Below are positions 38,773 through 47,527 of a stretch of 64,000 bases of DNA, in pieces. The stretch's first letter is position 1. Each line of letters begins with the position of its first letter. Both the position numbers and the translations under genes were made by a program. This stretch comes from Algoriphagus ornithinivorans. Its GTDB lineage: Bacteria; Bacteroidota; Bacteroidia; Cytophagales; Cyclobacteriaceae. The stretch spans positions 1 through 64,000 of the forward strand of contig NZ_FOVW01000010.1 in assembly GCF_900115305.1 (NCBI RefSeq), given 5' to 3'. The notes under the pieces are model-generated. The model did no database searches. It saw only the letters and a list, made by a program, of their open reading frames with translations, and was not told where the DNA came from.

Positions 38773-39273
38773 ATGCGTAAACTGTTAAGTCTTATATTCA
38801 TTTTTTCTGTTTTGGCCTGCAAAAGTAAGGTAAATATACCTGAAGGAAAGCAAGAAGAGGTTTTGGAAGTACCCTCTGAATCAACTCCCGAAATATTAAT
38901 TTTGTCCTTACGAATTAATTCAAAAGATTCAGTGAAAATCATTAATACCTTGACCAATGTTGGAAGGCTCAGGGGTAACTTGGATACACCATTGGATTAT
39001 ATTGAAGAGGATTTAAGAGTCTCATTCTTGTCGAAAGATGGGAATGTTTGTGCCCAAAAAATTATCCCTAACCCTTTAATGAAAAGGTATGAATATGCCG
39101 CAGGAGATTCTTTAAATATTTTAACCTCTAAGTCAGAAGAGGTAGAGCAGGCAGAATTTTATGTTCGGATTCAGTGGGATGAATGTTTTGAGCTAGTTAG
39201 TGTGGATAAATTTTATTCAGGTGAATGGAGAAATTTGAATTTATTACAACTCGATAAACCTAAAATTCAATGA
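38773..39273 (+). CDS. Hypothetical lipoprotein, coupled to M64 peptidase
   Basis: 166 residues, lipobox FSVLAC with Cys16. The rest is a beta-rich domain of unknown family (LRINSKDSVKIINTLTNVG, then YIEEDLRVSFLSKDG, WDECFELVSVDKFYSGEW) resembling small immunoglobulin-like surface lipoproteins. Its stop overlaps the start of the M64 gene by 4 nt (ATGA), pointing to coupled translation and a joint function. Confidence 0.7.
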   Translation: MRKLLSLIFIFSVLACKSKVNIPEGKQEEVLEVPSESTPEILILSLRINSKDSVKIINTLTNVGRLRGNLDTPLDYIEEDLRVSFLSKDGNVCAQKIIPNPLMKRYEYAAGDSLNILTSKSEEVEQAEFYVRIQWDECFELVSVDKFYSGEWRNLNLLQLDKPKIQ

Positions 39274-41090
39274 AAAAGTGGCTTTCCATTTCATTAATCA
39301 TATATTTTTCTATTCAGGCATTATGCTTTTCTCAGGTTTTTCCAATAGAAATACTAAAACAAAGTGGGTCACCAGAAAAAGTGATTAATCTGGTAATTCT
39401 AGGTGACGGTTATACCTTGGAGCAACAAGATAAATTTTTGGAAGATGCTTCACGAAATATTTCGGAGATGTTTAAACTTGAACCGTGGAAATCCAAAGAA
39501 ATGATGTTTAATGTTTACGCGATTAAAATTGTATCTAATGTATCCGGAGCAGCTACAAGTCCCAATGAACCCATAGATAATTACTTTGGAAGCTCTTATA
39601 ATACTTCCAATATTGAGCGCTTGTTAACTCCAACCAAGATCAATAAAGTATATTCGGTACTTAATTCCACAATTCCTTTTTTTGATGTAGCGCTCCTCAT
39701 GGTCAATGATCAGCGATACGGAGGTGCAGGAGGAGCTATAGCAACTTTTTCTACTCACCCAGATGCCGTACAAATTATGGTTCATGAAATGGGCCATACT
39801 TTCTCAAAGCTTTCTGATGAATATTGGGTTGGAGATTCTTATGCTAGAGAATCCCCGAATATGACAAAAAACAATAATCCTGGAACAATACGATGGAGCT
39901 CTTTTTTAAACCAAAATGGTGTGGGGATTTTCCCTCATCAGGAATCACCCAGCTGGTATCGACCTCACCAAAATTGCTTGATGAGATTTTTAGGTAGGCC
40001 TTTTTGTAGTGTTTGCGAAAATGAGACTTTAAGAATTATAGATCAAGTCACAAAGTCGGAACCACTTTTGAGTCCTGTAGCTTTTTTTGGAGCAGATAAA
40101 TTGGAAATTTATACTAATGATCAAGTGAAATTTTTTGATTTAACAAGTCAAGAACCTGAAAGCTGGGCTTGGACTTTTGAAGGGGGAGATCCAAATTCTA
40201 GTTCTAGTAAAAATCCAATAGTAAGCTACCAAGAAGAAGGAATTTACTCGGTTACATTGACGAGTAGTAATTCTGTAGGATCTAATTCAATTTCCCGAAC
40301 TCAATTTATTAAGGTCAAAAAAACAGACGATATTCCACCTACTTTGAAGGTGAAGAATATTGAAGTGGAACTTGATGAAAGTGGGAAAGTTCAAATTTCA
40401 GCCAGTGATGTAAATAATGGAACATTTGACAATGTTGCAATAAAGGCGTTGTCTGTTTCAAAAAGTAACTTTGATTGTACTGATCTCGGTGAAAATCAAA
40501 TATTTTTCAAAGCTATTGATGTTAGCGGGAATTCAGATAGCACGGTAGTATTGGTCAATGTTCTAGATAGGCTATCTCCAATAGTAAGAGTTAAGAATTT
40601 AGATATTTTTCTAAACGAAGATGGGAAGGCCAGTATTTCTCCAAACGATATAAATGATGGCTCTTATGATAATTGTGAAATAGCTACTTATGCACTTTCA
40701 AAAGACAGTTTTGATATCAAAGATCAAGGTATTAATAATGTGGAACTGATCGTCACAGATTTTAGCGGAAACCAAAGCCGTGGAATGGCGACAGTAAAAG
40801 TAGATATATTATTAAGTTTAGATGGTACAGAGAAAAATGGGAAAATAACCCTATTTCCAAATCCAAGTAGTGGGGTAGTTCATATTTCCTATCCTAAAAC
40901 CATTGATCCTGGTCTATATAAAATTGAAATTATCGATAGTAAAGGAACAATTGTAAAAGAGATAGTTGATTTTCAGAAGGTAAATAATGAAATATTTCTT
41001 GACATAGAGGGCTTAACTTCGGGTACGTATTTGTTAAGGCTAAACTCTTTGAATGGAGTGGAAGTCATTAAATTTCTGATTAATAATTGA
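39270..41090 (+). CDS. Secreted M64 family metallopeptidase with PKD and T9SS sorting domains
   Basis: 606 residues. Signal peptide to about residue 23 (ALCFSQ). The M64 (IgA peptidase-like) domain occupies about 25-265: VINLVILGDGYTLEQQDKF and the zinc motif HEMGH at 172-176 followed by LSDEYW, the family's extended HExGHxxxxLxDEY. A PKD domain (about 270-355) and two repeats of an immunoglobulin-like DxxPPTLKVKNIEVELDESG type (about 356-515) follow. The end is a type A T9SS C-terminal domain (ITLFPNPSSGVVHISYP ... GTYLLRL), so it is exported through type IX secretion and attached or released at the surface. Substrate unknown. Confidence 0.92.
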   Translation: MKKWLSISLIIYFSIQALCFSQVFPIEILKQSGSPEKVINLVILGDGYTLEQQDKFLEDASRNISEMFKLEPWKSKEMMFNVYAIKIVSNVSGAATSPNEPIDNYFGSSYNTSNIERLLTPTKINKVYSVLNSTIPFFDVALLMVNDQRYGGAGGAIATFSTHPDAVQIMVHEMGHTFSKLSDEYWVGDSYARESPNMTKNNNPGTIRWSSFLNQNGVGIFPHQESPSWYRPHQNCLMRFLGRPFCSVCENETLRIIDQVTKSEPLLSPVAFFGADKLEIYTNDQVKFFDLTSQEPESWAWTFEGGDPNSSSSKNPIVSYQEEGIYSVTLTSSNSVGSNSISRTQFIKVKKTDDIPPTLKVKNIEVELDESGKVQISASDVNNGTFDNVAIKALSVSKSNFDCTDLGENQIFFKAIDVSGNSDSTVVLVNVLDRLSPIVRVKNLDIFLNEDGKASISPNDINDGSYDNCEIATYALSKDSFDIKDQGINNVELIVTDFSGNQSRGMATVKVDILLSLDGTEKNGKITLFPNPSSGVVHISYPKTIDPGLYKIEIIDSKGTIVKEIVDFQKVNNEIFLDIEGLTSGTYLLRLNSLNGVEVIKFLINN

Positions 41091-41232
41091 TTCAAATAGA
41101 CTTCCCTTTTTTGAATGAATTTTGGTGTGACAGTTAGTTTTTCTCTTATAAATTAATTACAATCTCATTTAAACTTTTAATCAGCTACCTATTGAAGTGG
41201 CGAAGGTTATCTGAACTGATGGGTCAGTTCTA

Positions 41233-41343
41233 AATGATAAGACCATTGAAATTATCGAAGGCGCTTATCATGAATTGCTCAATGATCTGGATAGGGAGAA
41301 GGTTTTGGAGATGATTTTGGGGTGGGTAAAAAAAAGAATCTAA
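41233..41343 (+). pseudogene. Duplicated 3' fragment of the alpha/beta-hydrolase gene
   Basis: In frame, this stretch encodes NDKTIEIIEGAYHELLNDL and DREKVLEMILGWVKKRI then TAA: 36 codons matching the last residues of the 37833-38669 hydrolase, including the catalytic-His segment. At DNA level it is close to 90 percent identical by eye, with mostly silent changes, so it was under selection or is a divergent paralogue rather than a recent copy. No upstream part of the gene is recognisable; only a short GTCAGTTC stretch precedes it. Confidence 0.85.
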
Positions 41344-41385
41344 AAACTTTTCTAAGAAATAGCTTTTTCAAAATTAATTTGTAGT

Positions 41386-41413
41386 TTAGTGTCATAGTTT
41401 AATGTGACACTAA
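41386..41413 (+). promoter_or_regulatory. Palindromic operator (GntR/YtrA type) and promoter of the ABC operon
   Basis: TTAGTGTCA (41386-41394) and TGACACTAA (41405-41413) are a perfect 9-bp inverted repeat with a 10-bp spacer, ending 10 bp before the ATP-binding protein start. The spacer includes TAGTTTAA, close to the Bacteroidota -7 box. The operon encodes its own YtrA-like GntR regulator, the likely ligand of this site. Binding is inferred. Confidence 0.75.
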
Positions 41414-41423
41414 TACAATTAAG

Positions 41424-42272
41424 ATGATTACTATTCAAAACCTTGCTTTTTCCTATCTCAAAGAGAAGCCACTTTTTAAGGATCTTTTTTGGGAGTGCCA
41501 GCCAGGAAATATAGTGGGGATCCTGGGAAAGAATGGGGTGGGGAAGTCCAGCTTTCTTCGAATCTTAGCTGGCTTATTGTTCCCAAAAAAGGGGGAACTG
41601 TCTGTTTTGGGGTTTTCGCCCCAATTGAGGGAGGCTAACTTTCTTCAGGAAGTCTTCTTTGTCCCCGATGAAAATTTTCTTCCCGGATATTTATCCGCTC
41701 ACAGCTATCGAACGATTTTGCAGCCTTTTTACCCGCGATTCGATACTTCGACTTTCGAAAGGCTACTTCAGCGATTTGAAGTTAATTCTCAAGAAAAAAT
41801 AAAAGACCTATCCTTTGGTCAACAGAAAAAGGTTGGGTTGGCGATGGCCTTGAGTTCGGGTTGCTCGGTAATATTATTAGATGAGCCCACCAATGGGCTG
41901 GACATTTCGAGCAAGTCTACATTTCGGAAAGAATTGATCTCACTTCTCCGTGAAGATCAAACTGTTTTGATTGCCACCCACTTGATTCGGGATTTGGAGA
42001 ACACACTCGATCGTGTCATGATTTTGGATCAAGGGCAAATCAAACTGGATGCTGACTTAAGCGATTTAGCTGATTCGCTCCATTTTGGAGTCAGTCAATC
42101 GGATGTGCCAGATGCAATTTTTTCTCATCCCTCGGCACTTGGGGTCCAATTCATTCAATACCGAACAACTCAAGCCCAGACAGTGGTCAACTTAGAGTTG
42201 CTTTTTGAAGCTGTCACCTCGGGTGTGTCCATTTCTCCTAGGCTTAAAAAAACCAATTCCCTGACTGTATGA
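41424..42272 (+). CDS. ABC transporter ATP-binding protein
   Basis: 282 residues. Walker A GILGKNGVGKSS (about 33-44), signature LSFGQQKKVGLA (about 131-142), Walker B VILLDEPTNGLD (about 150-161) and H-loop IATHLI. Its C-terminal 70 residues are a family-specific extension. It drives the permease encoded immediately downstream (4-nt overlap). Related YtrB-like systems respond to cell-wall-active compounds; substrate here unknown. Confidence 0.93.
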   Translation: MITIQNLAFSYLKEKPLFKDLFWECQPGNIVGILGKNGVGKSSFLRILAGLLFPKKGELSVLGFSPQLREANFLQEVFFVPDENFLPGYLSAHSYRTILQPFYPRFDTSTFERLLQRFEVNSQEKIKDLSFGQQKKVGLAMALSSGCSVILLDEPTNGLDISSKSTFRKELISLLREDQTVLIATHLIRDLENTLDRVMILDQGQIKLDADLSDLADSLHFGVSQSDVPDAIFSHPSALGVQFIQYRTTQAQTVVNLELLFEAVTSGVSISPRLKKTNSLTV

Positions 42273-43111
42273 AAACTTCAAAATCTACAAGCTATTCACG
42301 GCTAGCCTTGCTCCTTAAGTACGATTGGCTTACGAATAAAAGGACTTATCTAACTGCCCTTTTTGGCTTAATGGGATTAATTATTTTGGTCTATCAAGTA
42401 GTCTTGTATTCTAACAATGGCTACCTCACTTTCGGAACAGGCTATTCTCACGGAATCTTCATCAGCGGATATTTTATCCTCTGTTTGCTTTGGCTAGGAC
42501 AGAGTTTCCTGGCTCTTCGAAATCCCCAGAACGCCAAAACTTATTTGATGCTTCCTGCGAGCACAGCAGAAAAATATCTAACAGAACTTTTGATAAAAAT
42601 GATTGGCTTGTTCGTTATTTACCCGGTAATTTTTTGGATAGGGGCAAATGTAGGCTTGGGATTATTTCAGGTTTTTGGAACGCTTTTATTTAAGAATGTA
42701 ACTTTGGACTTTATTGGTATTTGGGACTGGAAAGAGTTTTGGCTTATACAAAACTTCGGTGAGCAATTACTCTTTATCCAACTGATTCTATTAGGTCTTT
42801 TTGCACTGATTCCCTCATTGATGTGGGCTGGAAGCTTGATTTTTAAAAAGTATAATTTCCTGTGGATGCCAATAGTGCTTGTACTTGCTTGGTTGGGGTT
42901 AAGTGCTACGACCATAGCGCTATCATGGATCATGAGGCCTGGTTTATTGAGAGTGAATGGGGAATTGAGTTTTCAGATGCTGAATTTTGATCAGCCTCAG
43001 ATTTTTCCGGAAACTCCACTTTTAATAGGCATGTCTGTGCTTTGGATTTGGCTTGCAGTCATACTTAGCTATGTCGTGGCCTATTTTAAGTTGACTGAAA
43101 AGCAGGTATAA
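42269..43111 (+). CDS. ABC-2-like membrane protein, permease of the GntR-linked operon
   Basis: 280 residues, six or seven transmembrane helices (for example TALFGLMGLIILVYQVVLY, IFISGYFILCLLWLG, FVIYPVIFWIGANVGL, LILLGLFALIPSLMWAG). The loop NAKTYLMLPASTAEKYLTELLIK is characteristic of Bacteroidota permeases in this arrangement. It starts within the last 4 nt of the ATPase gene and ends 1 nt before the GntR gene. Confidence 0.82.
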   Translation: MKTSKSTSYSRLALLLKYDWLTNKRTYLTALFGLMGLIILVYQVVLYSNNGYLTFGTGYSHGIFISGYFILCLLWLGQSFLALRNPQNAKTYLMLPASTAEKYLTELLIKMIGLFVIYPVIFWIGANVGLGLFQVFGTLLFKNVTLDFIGIWDWKEFWLIQNFGEQLLFIQLILLGLFALIPSLMWAGSLIFKKYNFLWMPIVLVLAWLGLSATTIALSWIMRPGLLRVNGELSFQMLNFDQPQIFPETPLLIGMSVLWIWLAVILSYVVAYFKLTEKQV

Positions 43112-43112
43112 G

Positions 43113-43493
43113 ATGGATTTCAGCGAACACAAAAACATCTTTCTACAAATCCGGGATTGGTTAGTAGATCAAATCCTCATTGGGAAGCTTCAACCAGGAG
43201 AAAAAATTCCGTCAGTTCGCGAGCTGGCAGCGGATATAGAAGTGAATCGGAACACGGTGATGCGCAGCTATAGTTTGATGGAAGAAGAGGGGATAATTGA
43301 GAATAAGCGGGGGATCGGTTTTTTCATCGCTTCCGATGCAACAACTCAACTCCAGCGAATCCAAAAGAGAGAGTTTTTTGAGCAGGAACTTCCTGGTATC
43401 ATTCACAAAGTCGAGGTTCTAAAATTGAATTCTCAAGATTTAGCCCAATTACTTCAAGTCATACAATCCAATGATCATGAAAACAAGCAATAA
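43113..43493 (+). CDS. GntR family transcriptional regulator (YtrA subfamily)
   Basis: 126 residues. The winged helix-turn-helix is at about 10-75 (IFLQIRDWLVDQILIGKLQPG, IPSVRELAADIEVNRNTVMRSY). The C-terminal part is too short for an effector domain, as in the YtrA branch, which contains a small dimerisation helix. It probably represses the operon from the inverted repeat at 41386-41413. Stop overlaps the next gene. Confidence 0.92.
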   Translation: MDFSEHKNIFLQIRDWLVDQILIGKLQPGEKIPSVRELAADIEVNRNTVMRSYSLMEEEGIIENKRGIGFFIASDATTQLQRIQKREFFEQELPGIIHKVEVLKLNSQDLAQLLQVIQSNDHENKQ

Positions 43494-44103
43494 AATTATA
43501 GTCGGATTTCTCAGCTTTGTCTGGGTTTCTTTGGTTTTGACCTTATTTATTTCTTTCAAAGCCTCAGATCAGCTTCCATTTAAAGTGGCAAAGGAAATCA
43601 AAACTGAAAAAACAGCCTTGGATGAATTTTCGGTTTTGGTAGTTCAAAACACCAGTTTTCTAAAAATCGTCCAAGCTGACTCTTCTGCTTTGGAATATGT
43701 CTCGATTCATGGGGGAAATGTCAAGCCGAACCAAACCAAGTCAATTCAGAATTTTCGTGTTTCCAATGACACTTTGTTTATAGACCAGCTTCAGCAGGCA
43801 CCCAATGGTGGATTTGTTTTGAAAGTAAAGCACTTGAATCAGCTGATTATTTTAGATAAAAGCAATGTTGAATTCGAAAAAGTGAAACAAGACTCCCTTT
43901 CTTTTTCTGCCCAAGGATATGAGTTTTTGTTTGGTGGATTGAACGAATTCATGCTCGAATTCCGGAATGAGCAACTATTTCTAAATGGAGAAATAACTCA
44001 AATATCAGGGAAGATAGGTCCGGGAAAATGGATGGAGGTTCCTTCGAAAGTTGAAAAGCTGGATATCCAGAAGGATCCCAATGCCACCATTTTTGTAGAA
44101 TAG
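43471..44103 (+). CDS. Membrane-anchored hypothetical protein of the GntR/ABC operon
   Basis: 210 residues (start 43471, or 43477 at the second Met). One N-terminal transmembrane helix (about 10-28), then a periplasmic beta-rich domain of about 170 residues with repeating short strands (VVQNTSFLKIVQADSS, LEYVSIHGGNVKPN, LIILDKSNVEFEKV), reminiscent of the DUF2807 right-handed beta-helix fold. It overlaps the GntR gene by 17-23 nt, so it belongs to the same transcription unit. Function unknown. Confidence 0.7.
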   Translation: MIMKTSNKIIVGFLSFVWVSLVLTLFISFKASDQLPFKVAKEIKTEKTALDEFSVLVVQNTSFLKIVQADSSALEYVSIHGGNVKPNQTKSIQNFRVSNDTLFIDQLQQAPNGGFVLKVKHLNQLIILDKSNVEFEKVKQDSLSFSAQGYEFLFGGLNEFMLEFRNEQLFLNGEITQISGKIGPGKWMEVPSKVEKLDIQKDPNATIFVE

Positions 44104-44218
44104 TCTAAAGAGAGGAGCATTGCATTTTATGCGGTTATTTTTAGAAAAGAGCATAATTTTCAGCCTTGTGATACTTTCGTGATCTTTTGAGATTATTTTT
44201 CAGCTTAGCAGTGTATCT

Positions 44219-44917
44219 ATGAAAAAAATACTTGTTGTAGAAGATGACCCGAATATCAATGAACTCCTCCAACTTCACCTAAAGGATGAGGGCTATGCAG
44301 TGGAAGTGGCTGATCATGGTGGAAAGGGGTTTGAAAGAGCCCAAAAAGGGGAATTCGACCTCTTGATTTTGGATGTGATGCTTCCTGAAATGAATGGAAT
44401 TCAGATCTGCCAGCGACTTCGTGCGTTGGAAATTTTCACCCCAATTCTGATGTTGACAGCCAAGTCAGAAGAAATAGATAAAGTCATGGGTCTTGAGTCA
44501 GGAGCAGATGATTATTTGACCAAACCCTTTAAAATCCGGGAGTTTTTGGCTAGGGTCAAAGCTATTCTTCGAAGACAGGAGCTCCAGCTTTTAGCATTGA
44601 AAAAAGAAAAAACGCTTATTTCGCAGGGACTTTTGGAAATCGATGTAGAAAAACGAAAGGTGCAATTTGATCAAAAAAGGGTAGAATTGACTCCCAAGGA
44701 ATTTGACCTTTTGTATCTCATGGCAAAAAATCCCGGAAGAAGCTATTCTAGAGGGGAGCTGCTGGAATTGATTTGGGGATATGATTTCAGTGGATATGAA
44801 CATACAGTTAATGCTCATATCAACCGGCTTCGATCCAAAATCGAATCAGATCCCAACAATCCTTCCTACATCTTGACCACTTGGGGCGTAGGTTATCGCT
44901 TCAATGACGAACTCTAA
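44219..44917 (+). CDS. OmpR/PhoB family response regulator
   Basis: 232 residues. The receiver domain (1-120) has acidic pocket EDD (8-10), phosphoacceptor Asp in LILDVMLPEMNG (about 53) and Lys in TKPFK (about 103). The winged-helix DNA-binding domain (about 135-230) has VELTPKEFDLLYLMAKNPG and EHTVNAHINRLRSKIE, then TTWGVGYRF. It is paired with the kinase gene 12 nt downstream. Target genes unknown. Confidence 0.96.
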   Translation: MKKILVVEDDPNINELLQLHLKDEGYAVEVADHGGKGFERAQKGEFDLLILDVMLPEMNGIQICQRLRALEIFTPILMLTAKSEEIDKVMGLESGADDYLTKPFKIREFLARVKAILRRQELQLLALKKEKTLISQGLLEIDVEKRKVQFDQKRVELTPKEFDLLYLMAKNPGRSYSRGELLELIWGYDFSGYEHTVNAHINRLRSKIESDPNNPSYILTTWGVGYRFNDEL

Positions 44918-44929
44918 TCCCCGAAAATC

Positions 44930-46378
44930 ATGAAAAGTCTTTATTGGAGATTATCGCTTTCCTTTATCTTGGTTTTACTTCTGGTTGGTGCCTCCTATAT
45001 TCTGATAACCACCAAAAATGCCCAGCGCTATTTTCAGGAAACTACCCAAAAACTCAACGCGGAAGTTGCTTCTTATTTAATCAAGGAAGTCAATCCCTTT
45101 CAGGATGGTAAAATCAACGAAGAGGCCTTAGGAGTGATAATGCATTCCATGATGGCCGTCAATCCTGGAATTGAAGTGTATTTGTTGAATCCGAAAGGGG
45201 AGATTTTATCCTATGTGGTGTTGGATCAACTGGTCAAGTTAAAGGCTGTTGATATCGCACCAGTGGAACAGTTTATATCTGAAGGAGGCAGTGAATTTGT
45301 GCTGGGAGATGATCCTCGAAATCCCGGAACGACATCAGTGTTTTCCGCGGCCCCGGTTTATGAAAATGGGGAACTCCAAGGCTATGTTTACATCACTTTG
45401 GAAAGTGAAAAATTTGATGCCATCAGCTCTGATTTATTAGGTTCGTATTGGTTAGGGTTGACGCTGAATTCCATCCTCATTACCTTGATCGTAGGGCTAT
45501 TAATCGGCTTGGTTTTGATAGCTTGGTGGACTAGACACCTTCGAAAAGTAGTCGTGGCGGTGGAAGCCTTCAAAGAAGGAGATTTGCAGTCCAGAGTGCC
45601 CCAGTCTACCTCCAATTCTGATTTGGCATTGCTAGGCAAAACCTTCAATTCCATGGCAGATACCATTCTGGATAATATTGAGGAACTCAAAAATGTAGAT
45701 GCGCTTCGTCGGGAATTGATTGCCAATGTATCCCATGACTTGCGAAATCCTCTGGCGATTATCAATGGCTATGTGGAAACCCTTCAGATTCGGGATGAAA
45801 AGCTGACCCCGGATGAAAAAAGAAGTTACTACAAAATAATTCTCAATTCGGTTGATAAGTTGACCAAACTGGTAACGGATCTATTTGATCTTTCCAAATT
45901 GGAGTCTGGACAGATGCAGGTTAAAAAGGAGAAGCTGAAAATCCAGGAATTGCTGGTAGATTCCAGTTTGAAATACGAACTCCTAGCCCAATCCAAAGAC
46001 ATTTCTATCAGTTCTAGTATCTGTGCGAATTTGCCAGTTGTGGAGGCTGATTTGTATTTGATTGATCGGGTGATTCAGAATCTACTGGATAATGCGGTAA
46101 AGTACACACCGGATCATGGTCACATCGAATTAGAGGCCTGTAGCGCGCCTGGAGGAGTAAAAATCCGGGTTAAAAACTCCGGTGAAGGCATTCCAAAGGA
46201 AGATTTGGAGTCCATTTTTGATCGATACTATAAGGTAGACAAGGACATGAAGGGGATTGAAGGCTCAGGGCTTGGACTGGCTATTGTTCGAAAAATTCTG
46301 GAAATTCATGGTTCTAAAATCCATATTTCATCTGACTCCGAGAGTTACACGGAATTTGAATTCGTGCTTCCTGCCTAA
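44930..46378 (+). CDS. Sensor histidine kinase
   Basis: 482 residues. Two transmembrane helices (about 8-28 and 173-195) bracket a periplasmic sensor domain of roughly 140 residues. The HAMP domain is about 196-250, the dimerisation box has ELIANVSHDLRNPLA (His near 266), and the ATPase domain carries the N box VIQNLLDNAVKYTP, the F-like DRYYKV and the G box GSGLGLAIVRKIL. It phosphorylates the adjacent response regulator. The signal is unknown. Confidence 0.96.
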   Translation: MKSLYWRLSLSFILVLLLVGASYILITTKNAQRYFQETTQKLNAEVASYLIKEVNPFQDGKINEEALGVIMHSMMAVNPGIEVYLLNPKGEILSYVVLDQLVKLKAVDIAPVEQFISEGGSEFVLGDDPRNPGTTSVFSAAPVYENGELQGYVYITLESEKFDAISSDLLGSYWLGLTLNSILITLIVGLLIGLVLIAWWTRHLRKVVVAVEAFKEGDLQSRVPQSTSNSDLALLGKTFNSMADTILDNIEELKNVDALRRELIANVSHDLRNPLAIINGYVETLQIRDEKLTPDEKRSYYKIILNSVDKLTKLVTDLFDLSKLESGQMQVKKEKLKIQELLVDSSLKYELLAQSKDISISSSICANLPVVEADLYLIDRVIQNLLDNAVKYTPDHGHIELEACSAPGGVKIRVKNSGEGIPKEDLESIFDRYYKVDKDMKGIEGSGLGLAIVRKILEIHGSKIHISSDSESYTEFEFVLPA

Positions 46379-46398
46379 AGCTTTTTCATCAAAAATTA

Positions 46399-46431
46399 AA
46401 AAGCCTCTGTTCAACTTGAACAGAGGCTTTT
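46399..46431. terminator. Bidirectional terminator
   Basis: AAAAGCCTCTGTTCAA (46399-46414) and TTGAACAGAGGCTTTT (46416-46431) are perfectly complementary, 16 bp around one base (in practice with a few pairs open at the tip). A-tract and T-tract on both sides allow termination from the kinase gene (+) and from the DM13 operon (-). Confidence 0.92.
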
Positions 46432-46457
46432 GCATAAATTCTGATATCACACTTTTT

Positions 46458-46904
46458 TCAATTCATAGGAGCAAATCCAAATGGGATTCCAGCGGCTCCA
46501 CACCAAATAATCCCATGCGTAAACTTTTCATCGGGTATTCCCGGAAGGGAAAAAAAGTGTTCTCCGGATTTTCCTACAATCGATACCAATTGATAAGTGG
46601 AAGTATTGTTGAGGTTGAGGGATTGGCTGGTAGAAAGATAAACAGTCACCGTTCCAGTGCTAAACTTGGTCGTAAAATCATCCGATAGTCGAATAAAGAA
46701 CTTGTTGTCTTCATCCCGGACCAACTGAACCATTCCGCGGGTATTGGTAGAACTTTGGGGAGTAAGAGTTCCTGTTTTTAAGACCACAAAATTTTCGCTA
46801 ACCTGATTGGAGTCGTCAGGAATAATAGGCTCCATGGAATCTGAGGAACAGGAAAGCATAAATGTTAGGAATGATATTGCGAGCAATTGAATGAAAGATT
46901 TCAT
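46458..46904 (-). CDS. DM13-domain lipoprotein (second copy)
   Basis: 148 residues; lipobox FMLSC, Cys19. The DM13 domain fills about 45-148: VVLKTGTLTPQSST, then GMVQLVRDEDNKFFIRLSDD, TGTVTVYLSTSQS and the closing THGIIWCGAAGIPFGFAP. DM13 domains are predicted to mediate electron transfer via the conserved Cys. Strong paralogy to the protein at 48417-48866. The start overlaps the Crp-family gene by 4 nt; last gene of a four-gene operon ending in a bidirectional terminator. Confidence 0.8.
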   Translation of the reverse strand: MKSFIQLLAISFLTFMLSCSSDSMEPIIPDDSNQVSENFVVLKTGTLTPQSSTNTRGMVQLVRDEDNKFFIRLSDDFTTKFSTGTVTVYLSTSQSLNLNNTSTYQLVSIVGKSGEHFFSLPGIPDEKFTHGIIWCGAAGIPFGFAPMN

Positions 46905-47527
46905 GAGTTGGGAGTTTTGAGTTGATGAATGTTTCGGAAAAGAATTCTTCCCCGGCTATAATTGATTTTGTTTTGGGCTTTCAAGCCTGAGAGGATAGTG
47001 GTTACAGTTTGCCGGCTGGTATCCGTCAGCTTGGCAAGTTCTTCATGGGTCAAGGGGAGCTTGAGCAGGGTTTCATCTCCATATTTTTCTCCAAATCGCT
47101 CCCCAAGATCTTTGAGTACGGAGATAATTCTGAATTCTGCGTCTTGGAACAAGATCCGCTCCAAGCGCAGTCTGGCAGTATGAATTTCTTCCTGAAGAGT
47201 ATGAATGATTCTCAAGAATTTTTGGTTGGGATGTTCCTCTAGCTGGATCATCTCCACTAACGTATGGTCCTCCATAGCAAAGGCCGAGTAGGAGAGTCTT
47301 TTTTCCGCACGCTCTTCATAAAATTCTCCCAGGAATTCCCCCTGATCTTTGATGGAAAGGAGAGTGCTGTTGCCGGGTTCTTGGGTGCGGATAGTCTTGA
47401 CCAAGCCCGATTTAATCAGAAAATAGCCTTGAAAGAGTTGGCCTTGTTCCAAAATTTGTTCGCCTTTCTGAAATCGCAGTAGCTGAGGGAATTTGGATTG
47501 AGGAAGGGATATGTTTGCTTTATTCAT
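46901..47527 (-). CDS. Crp/Fnr family transcriptional regulator
   Basis: 208 residues from ATG 47527 (MNKANISLPQ). This start overlaps the upstream stop by 8 bp, which suits coupling; the frame continues to 47560 inside the barrel gene. The cyclic-nucleotide-binding-like beta-roll is about 15-115 (FQKGEQILEQGQLFQGYFLI) and the helix-turn-helix about 155-200 (LPLTHEELAKLTDTSRQTVT). No Cys cluster for an Fe-S centre of the FNR type. It probably regulates the DM13 operon it lies in. Confidence 0.9.
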   Translation of the reverse strand: MNKANISLPQSKFPQLLRFQKGEQILEQGQLFQGYFLIKSGLVKTIRTQEPGNSTLLSIKDQGEFLGEFYEERAEKRLSYSAFAMEDHTLVEMIQLEEHPNQKFLRIIHTLQEEIHTARLRLERILFQDAEFRIISVLKDLGERFGEKYGDETLLKLPLTHEELAKLTDTSRQTVTTILSGLKAQNKINYSRGRILFRNIHQLKTPNS

